From positions 62,760,551 to 62,824,550 of the forward strand of contig OY998180.1 in the NCBI GenBank assembly GCA_963921935.1: DNA of 64,000 bases. Reading direction: 5' to 3'. The DNA comes from Galeruca laticollis (Eukaryota; Arthropoda; Insecta; Coleoptera; Chrysomelidae). This document shows, one piece after another, positions 54,886 through 64,000 of the stretch. The position numbers and the translations under genes were made by a program. The notes beneath the pieces were generated by a model. That model had not been told where the DNA came from. It searched no databases and saw only the letters and a program-made list of their open reading frames with translations. The stretch's first letter is position 1, and each line of letters opens with the position of its first letter.

Positions 54886-57800
54886 TTTTAAGCTGTTTGA
54901 GCTATGTTACGTGGAAATGAATAATCGGAGATCTTTATACAATATCGATATTCAAGCCACCATACATTTTCCATTTGAAATAAAAAAGTTCACTTATTTT
55001 CGTCTTCTCAATTGATTTTCGCTTTTTGGGTAAATAACGAAGTTTCATTCAGTTTTGTATGTTCTGTACAAGGTGTCCAGCTACACAATTTTATTTTTCG
55101 TTTTAGCCTTTTTGTTTTATTTATTTTTGCAAGCCATGAAACGAAAAAAATTGAGTGAAATTTTCTTATCTTCACAAAAAATGGATTTTCTCACATATCG
55201 ACCATGAAACGAATGAAATTAAGCGACATGTTGATACTGACATAAAAAATATTGCGTCACTCGGCAAATACCGTTGCCTGTGATTAGTGCAGCATCTACT
55301 TGTTGATTGTGCTTTGTTCTCTGCAGAGAGAAGAGTATCAAAGATTACCGGTATGGACATAAAGACTATATTAACTACTAATTTGAACAAAGATGTTGTA
55401 ATTATTGCGAGCTTACATTTTTCTTGGTCTATATTTATTAAGATACTTTTTAATTATCATACCAAATTTTTCCAGAATCTCCCCAATAAAAATATCTTGG
55501 GAAGCTAACAAATTTATTGTATTTCAATTTATATTCGTCGAAAACGCCGAGGAGAAAGTTACGTTCTGTTAAATTTCTTGTGTAATTCGTTCATTTGGTA
55601 AAGTAGAGCTTTAGAAAATATCCCTCTCGAGTGTTGAAGAAGAAATACAATGTAACAGTCACGTAAACTTAAGTTAAACTTAGTTATTAGGAAGTCGCAT
55701 CACGATCTAAAGTTTTGCGTTACATTTTAGGTAATATTTCATGTTATGGGTAACGTTGGAAACGTTGAACAACCTCTGAAACTCACGGTAAAGAGAAGAG
55801 TCAATATAGTTATGCTGTAATATGAAGGTTACTTAGACATATTATGATGATAATAATAATAGACATATATTAGTTTTGATTTTTATAAAAAATTATCATA
55901 ATTATTTTTGTTAATACCAAAAAAAGTAATACATGCCTATATAAGTATACAGCGCGTCCATAAAGTAACGCATAAATTCATAATTAGCTGAGTAAACAAT
56001 AATCTGCAAAAATAGTGGAAAAGGTCGATTTTTTGTTTCAATTCACTATTTTTTATGACAATATTCTGAGATATAGGGTTATTAACCTTTGAATGCCGAG
56101 GTCAGCATCAGTTTTTTTTTAAATGGAACTCTTTATTTTCAATTTACGGATATCCTTTGTTGAGCTTATTCCAAAAATATATTTCAAGTGACTCAAAATG
56201 GAACAGGATGGACTAAAATGCAAAAGTTGTTCAATATTTTTAGGCCACAGCTGAATTTCATTCTCGATTTTGGGTTCTCAGTCATATAACTGTATGTTCA
56301 CTCGACTCAATGCTCATTGCCCTGTCGTCAACTCATCTGCAAATCAGGTATAGAAGCTTAAGATTTATGGAAGACTCAAAACAATCCAGCTTGCTCTATT
56401 TGAATATTTTCTACGATTTTTTGAACGGAATTCGAAATAGTGAAAATATTAGATTTGAATCGACATTGAGGGCTGTGATTTGGGAAATAAAATTAGTAGC
56501 AGGCAATATATTAATTTATTGAATACAAACACGAGCTATCCCGTAAATTTTTAGCTAATAATAATTTCTTGTGAAAGATTGAATGAAAGCGGGAACATGT
56601 GTTGTGATAAAAACATTTATGAACGACAAAAAAAACCATTTATAATTTTGCTATTCATTTCATTAAATCATTCCATGTTAACAATATAAACTCATAGAAA
56701 TCTGTAATTTGTATACGAAATGTCAATAATAAAAAAAACGGAAATTATGATGTAATAACATGAGTACCAACTGATAATACAAGATTAATAATGAACGATT
56801 AGAATAAAATACTAAAATCTATTGAAATATTATGTTGAATAATATGGTAAAGAGAAAACAGAGATAAAATGGACCAAATACACATAGGTTATAAGATTAT
56901 TAGTGTTGTAAGAATTGAAATATTCAATATTAAGTGTTGACCAATCAGAAGACTTTAAGAATATAAATTGATTAAAAAGACAATTATAAACTGTAACAAT
57001 GAACATTTAGCATCATTTTATGAATATATTGCTCAAAAAACAATGAACTTTAATACTTTCATGATGAAATTATAGTGGATTTGAACATTGTAATAGTGAC
57101 AAATTGGACGCTATAAAAAGAAAAATCTAGAAGTATATGTAACTTCCGGTTATCAAGAGCGGGTTGTTGTTGATGCAAAAAAGAGGACGCGGGGTTGAAT
57201 GGGCGGCGAAAGAGTTAACGTCTCCATTTGATATGGCAGTGAACATTTTTAAATAAAGTAGTTAAATTAAACAACATGATTGATTCAACAAAGTGAAATT
57301 GTGAATAGAAACATCATAAATACATGTGAATATAAATTTCCGCAACCAGTGAATTAAATGGGAAGAGTTATCAAGGAATGAAGAATCGTCGCCAGTGTTG
57401 CAGCGTAGCGTCGGTTCAGACATTGTGAGAAAGTAATTCTCATTAGGTGGGTGAAACTTTTAGATATTTTGGATCCAAAATTTAAATAAGTGAATAAAAT
57501 GATCATTTCTAATAAACAATTACACATTTAATGACCAAATATAATATATGAAACATAATAAATAAATAAATAAAAATATAGAAATAAAAGATCAAATAAT
57601 TGAATGCTTAACACACCTGATACTCCAGTATATATGTAATTTGCATGTATTTAGATTTTAAACAACATGAAATAAATAATAATTCATAGAGGTCCACTGT
57701 TATACACACATATCTAACCATTTTAATAATAATCCTGGTTATAATATGTTTTAAAACGATTCACCACGTTACATGTGTCGAAAACAAATATTTCAATAGT

Positions 57801-58354
57801 CCAAGTTTCAACTATATTGATAAATTATGCAAATTAGTTCATAAGCGTCTCCTGAATTTATAGCTGTAACAATGATAAATTAACAATTTTCATCCAATTA
57901 ATAAGTAACTGTATCTGTTGGATACAGAATAAAGTTCATAAATAGTACTGTTGGTCTCTTAAATTATTATCTCCCTATGAATCCTACTGTTGTTAAGATT
58001 TATCATGCTAAGATAAAAGGAGCAGCTGAGGTAAAATTGAAAAATAAAGAACATGATCATAAATAATCAGGTAAGAAGAAGGTAAAATAATAATGAAAAA
58101 AACATAACAATAAATAACCTATGATTATACAAATTTATCATTAGTATTCATAGTAATGGTATATTTATCCATTATTAAATGATAAATAGAAATTTATAAA
58201 AATCAAATAAATATTATAATTATACACAAATTCCTAATATAATTAAAATTTGATTATATTCATATTCAATTGGATAGTCCCACCTGAGGCTATTATTAAT
58301 AAGTTATACTCATATAGTTAAATTGCACTTGAATATACATTCACACATTACAAT

Positions 58355-58359
<5 letters not shown>
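54886..58359. other. Mostly unassigned AT-rich sequence
   Basis: No intact gene. A short trace at 55290-55345 (plus strand QHLLVDCALFSAERR) resembles the C-terminal QHLLxxCPLF segment of LINE RT proteins. CAGCGCGTCCATAAAGTAACGC at 55951-55972 (22 bases, core GTCCATAAAGTAACGC) looks like a DNA-transposon end without a partner. A GC-richer block at 57150-57440 could be an untranslated exon or promoter of a host gene lying outside the window, with no further support. Confidence 0.35.

Positions 58360-58402
<43 letters not shown>
58360..58402. repeat. (TA)n microsatellite
   Basis: Pure TA run. Confidence 0.95.
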
Positions 58403-58405
<3 letters not shown>

Positions 58406-58607
58406 GCCATGATAACAAAAGTATCAATACATATAATGAGTAGATACTAAAAATTATCCTACAAAAAATAAAGATAAGTTATTCTCAGCAGCGCTATTAA
58501 AAAATTATAAATTAAATCTAATATTTAGAAATAATTAGCAAATATTTCTTTTCAATAAAGATATAAGTAATTATTGTGATAATAATAAATAAAAGTCAAA
58601 GTATAGC

Positions 58608-59350
58608 CTACTTATTTACTCGAAGTGGCATGTTCCTGGTGTGAAACGGATCTACCAATTCGGGAAGTATCGAATTGAAATAAAACCGCTATAATTTCAG
58701 CAACATTTTTTTCTTCAAAAATTTATTATCTCTCATTATCCATTATGTTTTAGTGGACAATGATCCCCCATCCAGGCACCAAGCAAACATGACTCTTTTT
58801 CGGCTCTTTGAAGCTGACCTTAAATTTTGTAAAACCAATCATATTTTGATTCACTTCCATTGCACCTGATGCTTTATCATGCTTCTGAAAATAAACTATG
58901 TTAGATGCAACAGCTTCTTCAAATGTTATCTCATTCTCATAGGCTGAGATAGGACATTTTATTTCTACATTCGAATCAGATTAGGCATTTATGAAAAGGC
59001 CACATTTCGCAATCGATATATGCTCTTGTTCCATAAGTTGAAGAGTCGCCTGGAAATAAACTGCATAACTTCATAGAACAGTCTCTTTATTGTGTTCACT
59101 GAACTTGGATTGGCGTTCATATTATGAATTTTTGCCAAAACTTGATGCAGTTAAAAGCTTCCTACGTTCTTTAAGCCACTCACCACAACCAGTTTGCAGT
59201 CTCAGCGATTATTGTAACTGTGATTTTTCGGCATCTGTTTTTTGTATACTTCTCAAGATGCTGTTTTATCTTCTACAAATACATCTGGAGCCATATTGGG
59301 TTTTTGACAACATTCTCCGTAATCCTTTTCATCATTTTCTGCAACACTCA
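58608..59350 (-). pseudogene. YqaJ-type nuclease relic
   Basis: Reading the minus strand in changing frames: GEWLKERRKLLTASSFGK near 59190 (the W-x-x-x-R-x-x-x-x-T-A-S-x-F-G opening of YqaJ recombinase/exonuclease domains), YFQATLQLMEQEHISIAKCG, NVEIKCPISAYENEITFEEA near 58970 (the V-E-I-K-C-P catalytic Glu-Lys motif), WFYKI-stop-GQLQRAEKESC near 58820 (the Y-x-Q-x-Q-G-Q-L block), and RFYFNSILPELVDPFHTRNM near 58690, ending at a TAG at 58608-58610. Frameshifts and stops show decay. YqaJ domains occur in viral recombination nucleases and as a second protein in some eukaryotic DNA transposons, which is the likeliest source here. Confidence 0.72.
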
Positions 59351-60889
59351 TTCTGTGTATTCTCTTTTCCCTTTTTTTGCTGATTCCCATGTGCGTAGAT
59401 TTCTTAAGCCTCCTTAAATCTATTGTTTTACTAACAAAATGGTGTTTCTTTTGTAACTTTTCCTGAATATGTATGGGGAGATTTGGTGTTGAAAGAGACT
59501 ACAGCAGCTATACATCTAGTCTCGTGAGGATTACTGAGAACCTAATTGCCTCCTTTCTCGCCAATAAATTAGAGCACGTCAAGGATACATCCAAGTAGGG
59601 TCCTACACTCAACAAGATGTAATTTTGTCGGCAGTAGACGATCCGAACTGTACAGTGCGGTGATTATCTAGGGATGTAGATATTGGAAAAGCTTTGTTTG
59701 ATAGTTACTTATATCAATATTTAAGTGTAGCCAGTAACGTAGATGTGGAATAGTTTAATTTTTTAATAGTAAACCAAATATTACATCAATTATGAACATT
59801 TACAGTATTGACACTTAATGTACATTGTACTGACTTGATTCGTCCACTTATCACTGAACACCTTGTCCCTAAGATCTTATACTGTACATTTTCTTTTATG
59901 AATTAGGGGGTATGGAAGGACGTATGCTGCTACTTCCTTCTTATTCCTCCATTTGAGGCTCCAGCTGCCATGGCTATTCGGTATGTTTCAATTTAACTTT
60001 TCTTCAGGTTGACATCCAGTTGCGGTTTCTGAAAATAATGACTTGTGGAGAACGACAGTGACATAATAAATGTTAAATGGGGATTTTGCACGCCATCTTG
60101 TGACATTATGTGGTACTTGCCATAAGAGACGTCACCCGTTCGAGTATATTAAAATTTAAATTATCAACTTTAGTTATCGCTTTTAGAAGTTTGTGACAGG
60201 ATTTGAAAATGAATGTAGAACAATATGAATGAATGTAGAACAATATGTATGAATGAAGAACAATACTACGCAATAATTAAAAATTAGTACTACACTGGAT
60301 TGTAGATCGTTGTGATTCGGTTGTTTCTGTGATTTACGTATTTAATGTGAGTTTCTCCTAATAATTTTGTCATTATATTTACGAACCCAATAGAACTAGG
60401 ACATATACATTTTCTCCTTTTATCATACTTCGCTTTTATTTTTATTATATTTTCCATTATCTTTTGGTTATACGTTTTCGCACTTCGGGTCCAACTTTTT
60501 TACGGTTATTGGCAATTTTGTACGTACCCTCTAGCTTTTTATAATTTGCGCGGGAGATGTGTTTAGGTTCAAAATCAGTGTGATGTTATATTCTAATACG
60601 TAGTCGAGATATTCTGCTTTTTCTTCCTTTGCTTTCCGTGGCATTTGTTTACAAATATTTACCGTTTTTTCGTCCATGCCATTACTCTAATGATGATGGG
60701 GGTGTGTCTGTGTGTATGGTTATAACTTTGTCTTCACAATATTTTTGACATTCTCATGACAAAATTGGAAGATTGTCCGCTATGATGGTTACAATAAAAA
60801 AATTTCAGTGTCAACCTTTTCAAATGATAATGAAGGCGTTTCCTGCATGATCATCGGTTCTTTGAAATTATTTGGTAAATATTTTCCAC
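59351..60889. other. Unassigned sequence
   Basis: Possibly includes upstream parts of the YqaJ gene (ENDEKDYGECCQKPNMAPDV on the minus strand near 59330-59270) and downstream parts of the gypsy relic. No other recognisable features apart from the 20 bp tandem repeat at 60211. Confidence 0.4.
60211..60270 (+). repeat. 20 bp unit repeated three times
   Basis: GAATGTAGAACAATATGAAT at 60211-60230, one change at 60231-60250, more changes at 60251-60270. Confidence 0.9.
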
Positions 60890-61450
60890 AAAGCGATATT
60901 TTTTAATATAAATTGCAAAGTTTCTTGACATGCTTGGCCAATAAAATCACTTCCTTGCAATATTTATTATTTTACTTAACCCCACATGCCCGTTATAAAA
61001 TATTGTAATCATTTCTTGTCTTAAACTAGTTGGAACTATGACCTTGTGGCTTGAGAACACTATACCACCTTCAACATAAATATCGTTTCGAATATTATAA
61101 TAGTGTTTGCAATCTAATTGGGTTTCATTTAAACTTGGCCTTCCTATATAGTAATATACTAATTGACATAAGACTTTGTCTGTGCTGGTTTTGTTTTTAA
61201 ATTCAACTCACCGCTTGTCACTCATTGGTAAATGTCTTGAAATTTAATGTAACATTTCTAACATCTGTGGGTCACTAGTATTATACTCTAAACTAGACCT
61301 TGGAACAAAGATTTAGAAATAATACCTTGAAAGCATATCCGCAAAGTGGATCTTACTCCCCGACACATAATCACACAATTTAAGAGTCAAATACCCAATG
61401 TTTGTAATCTAACATAGCGTATTTTGTAAAGTGGCTTCTGCATCATTGGT
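60890..61450 (-). pseudogene. Ty3/gypsy pol relic: end of RNase H and integrase finger
   Basis: The minus strand reads KLCDYVSGSKIHFADMLSRY near 61340 (the Y-x-P-G-K-x-x-x-x-A-D-x-L-S-R end of gypsy RNase H), then SDPQMLEMLH, and after several stops NIRNDIYVEGGIVFSSHKVI, VPTSLRQEMITIFYNGHVGL and FYWPSMSR near 60940, the H-x-G-H-x-G and Y-W-P segment of the HHCC integrase zinc finger. The catalytic integrase core and LTRs were not found. Confidence 0.72.
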
Positions 61451-61541
61451 ATAATTGGCTAATGGTATGTTTGCGCATCTACATCAGTGCCATAGGTATA
61501 TATTTTTTTGATGGCATAGACCTTGGTCATTCAGTAAGTCC

Positions 61542-61545
<4 letters not shown>

Positions 61546-61600
<55 letters not shown>
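61546..61600. repeat. (TA)n microsatellite
   Basis: TA dinucleotide array. Confidence 0.95.
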
Positions 61601-61608
<8 letters not shown>

Positions 61609-62207
61609 CATATATTTATTACAACAAAGGATAACGATTACACACTCTTCTTGCCTAAAGGACAAACAACACTGTATAGACCTCGGATAGGAAGGAAACA
61701 TACAAATGGGTTAAAACAAATGAAGCTACCAATGAATACCGTCACAGACGTACTTTTCAACTTATTATTGCACCATGACGTTTAATTATAGCTTCCAGTG
61801 AAAGTGAGAAATTCCGTCGTTTAAAACTATCCTTTTGATTTAAAACTGCATCAGTCTGCACAAGATAATTAGCTCATGGTAAGCGTAGATTAAGCCATAC
61901 AAAAAATCAAACTCAATTCGCAGAATAAATAAAATTCATATCACAATCAGCAGTAGCTACATTTAAAAAAGAAAGATTTTTATTACTGATAAGAGCGAAC
62001 AATTTAGATAGAGGGACATAGGCGTAGATAATGTTCAAAACATATTTTAGGTGCTGGAGAGGTAAAAACAGCTTTTTGTGTCAAGGGTGTCTGTGCGTTA
62101 GAGGCTGAATTGAAGTAAGCTTCTAGCATTAACTGCGGGCCCAATGCGGACATCCGTTTGCAAGGAGGAGACTGTGTCACTTAAAATTAAATCATAAGAA
62201 GGAAGAC
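61601..62207. other. Unassigned sequence
   Basis: A plus-strand frame continues from the TA array for about 55 codons (LFLPKGQTTLYRPRIGRKHT) without a recognisable family. Otherwise nothing seen. Confidence 0.35.
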
Positions 62208-62568
62208 ATGGATGAAATCGAGGAAATGTTTAAAGATATAACAATCAAATTAAAAGATATAGAAGACAATTTGGAGGAAAACACAAATGAGATAAAACCG
62301 TTACGTCAATAAAAAGATGAAATGAGAACAATGACATCCGCACAAGAAGTAAGAATAGAGAGCCTGAAAAGAGAAATAAAAAAGAGAAATAAAAAAGAGA
62401 AATATTGTAATACAAGGAATAACGGACGGAGAAGAAGAAAAACGGAAGAAATTCAAGGAAAACTGCGTAAAATATTGCATAAATGAAGGTGGCCATTAAT
62501 GAGAAAGCGGATATAGAAGAAATTGCCAGGTTAGGCAATTATCAAGTTGGAAGGAATAGACAATATAA
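62208..62568 (+). pseudogene. LINE ORF1-like coiled-coil protein fragment
   Basis: Starts MDEIEEMFKDITIKLKDIED with a heptad-like charged helix (coiled coil) continuing to EVRIESLKREIKKRN, then RNIVIQGITDGEEEKRKKF, and after a frameshift NEKADIEEIARLGNYQVGRN. Coiled coil followed by R-x-x-N-x-V-I-x-G and then I-x-x-x-x-R-x-G is the pattern of ORF1 proteins in RTE/L1-like LINEs, which act as RNA chaperones. A TAA and frameshifts break it. The coding trace runs into the 9 bp satellite at about 62569. Confidence 0.6.
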
Positions 62569-64000
62569 GTAGAATTGACAAGATTAACAAGATTAACCAG
62601 ATTAACAAGATTAACGTGATTAACGTGATTAACCAGATTAACAAGATTTACAAGATTAACCAGATTAACAAGATTAACCAGATTAACAAGATTAACAAGA
62701 TTAACAAGATTAACAAGATTAACAAGATTAACAAGATTAACAAGATTAACAAGATTAAGAAGATTAACAAGATTAACAAGATTAACAAGATTAACAAGAT
62801 TAACAAGATTAACAAGATTAAGAAGATTAACAAGATTAACAAGATTAACAAGATTAACAAGATTAACAAGATTAACAAGATTAACAAGATTAACAAGATT
62901 AACAAGATTAACAAGATTAACAAGATTAACAAGATTAACAAGATTAACAAGATTAACAAGATTAACAAGATTAACAAGATTAACAAGATTAACAAGATTA
63001 ACAAGATTAACAAGATTAACAAGATTAACAAGATTAACAAGATTAACAAGATTAACAATATTAACAAGATTAACAAGATTAACAAGATTAACAAGATTAA
63101 CAAGATTAACAAGATTAACAAGATTAACAAGATTAACAAGATTAACAAGATTAACAAGATTAACAAGATTAACAAGATTAACAAGATTAACAAGATTAAC
63201 AAGATTAACAAGATTAACAAGATTAACAAGATTAACAAGATTAACAAGATTAACAAGATCAACAAGATTAACAAGATTAACAAGATTAACAAGATTAACA
63301 AGATAAACAAGATAAACAAGATTAACAAGATTAACAAGATTAACAAGATTAACAAGATTAACAAGATTAGCAAGATTAACAAGATTAACCAGATTAACGA
63401 GATTAACGAGAATAACGAGATTAACAAGATTAACAAGATTAACGAGATTAACGAGATTAACAAGATTAACAAGATTCACGAGATTAACGAGATTAACGAG
63501 ATTAACGAGATTAACGAGATTAACGAGATTAACGAGATTAACGAGATTAACGAGATTAACGAGATTAACGAGATTAACGAGATTAACGAGATTAACGAGA
63601 TTAACGAGATTAACGAGATTAACGAGATTAACGAGATTAACGAGATTAACGAGATTAACGAGATTAACGAGATTAACGAGATTAACGAGATTAACGAGAT
63701 TAACGAGATTAACGAGATTAACGAGATTAACGAGATTAACGAGATTAACGAGATTAACGAGATTAACGAGATTAACGAGATTAACGAGATTAACGAGATT
63801 AACGAGATTAACGAGATTAACGAGATTAACGAGATTAACGAGATTAACGAGATTAACGAGATTAACGAGATTAACGAGATTAACGAGATTAACGAGATTA
63901 ACGAGATTAACGAGATTAACGAGATTAACGAGATTAACGAGATTAACGAGATTAACGAGATTAACGAGATTAACGAGATTAACGAGATTAACGAGATTAA
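62569..64000. repeat. 9 bp tandem satellite, AAGATTAAC then GAGATTAAC, runs off the window
   Basis: From about 62569 to 63400 the unit is mainly AAGATTAAC with scattered variants (CAGATTAAC, GTGATTAAC, AGATAAACA). 63390-63475 is a mixed zone. From about 63477 to the end at 64000 the unit is GAGATTAAC with essentially no variation (about 58 copies). Because 9 is a multiple of three, long open frames encoding Asn-Leu-Val or Leu-Ile-Leu repeats appear on the minus strand. They are artefacts. No TTAGG telomere repeat is present. Confidence 0.97.

Noticed and set aside
62496..63479. Long minus-strand ORFs of Asn-Leu-Val and Leu-Ile-Leu repeats
   Set aside because: The 9 bp satellite is a multiple of three, so two frames stay open by arithmetic. 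There is no start context, composition or flanking gene structure.
62569..64000. CRISPR array or telomere
   Set aside because: Units are contiguous 9-mers without spacers, and the motif is not TTAGG or another known telomere repeat.

Overview
The window looks like AT-rich, repeat-dominated chromosomal DNA from an insect or another arthropod. The evidence is the element set (RTE, CR1/jockey-like and I-like LINEs, Penelope-like, BEL/Pao and gypsy elements, piggyBac, hAT, Tc1/mariner, PIF/Harbinger and a Crypton-like relic), spliceosomal GT..AG introns inside one transposon, and decayed copies of animal genes (a SLC35E2-like transporter and a USP2-like ubiquitin protease). Nothing in the sequence fixes the species. 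I see no intact host gene, rRNA, tRNA or CRISPR array. Almost every coding stretch belongs to a mobile element, and most are broken.

Layout: 1-3102 is an RTE-type LINE (endonuclease plus reverse transcriptase, one in-frame stop) ending in a (TA)n tail. 3105-4400 is a degenerate direct-repeat region. 4494-6515 is a roughly 2 kb palindrome next to a Crypton-like relic (6543-6800). 9267-9945 holds the 3' part of a piggyBac relic, and its apparent 5' part lies at 18384-19080. Between them sit a CR1/L2-like LINE relic (10088-11895), a 443 bp element with 38 bp terminal inverted repeats (11888-12330), and a long-armed inverted-repeat element (13980-18245) that has been opened by a hAT transposon with an 8 bp target duplication (15360-17897). 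19.3-21.1 kb holds an ATTT satellite, a LINE relic and a mariner relic. 21.1-27.2 kb is mostly unassigned AT-rich sequence with a few short repeats, including two 160 bp direct repeats.

27257-27394 is a small palindromic element. 27972-28400 is a SLC35E2-like gene fragment. 28945-31234 is a ZMYM1-like hAT element. 32.9-40.6 kb is a graveyard of LINE, Tc1 and Penelope-like relics. 40689-46792 is a full-length BEL/Pao LTR retrotransposon with recognisable LTRs, primer-binding-site region, gag, protease, RT, RNase H and integrase, interrupted by several stops and frameshifts.

The two most notable structures come next. 47013-50056 is a nearly intact PIF/Harbinger transposon. Its two intron-containing genes lie on opposite strands with exons that alternate like interlocked fingers, so each gene's intron contains an exon of the other. 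51270-54619 is a mariner-type element bounded by matching terminal inverted repeats and TA duplications. It contains a dead transposase and also an intronless USP2-like deubiquitinase copy, and inverted homology continues outside its ends to 51095 and 54885.

54.9-62.2 kb contains sparse relics: a YqaJ-type nuclease (58608-59350), a gypsy pol fragment (60890-61450) and a LINE ORF1-like coiled-coil fragment (62208-62568). The window ends in a 9 bp tandem satellite (62569-64000) with two sequence-variant domains, the second almost perfectly homogeneous.
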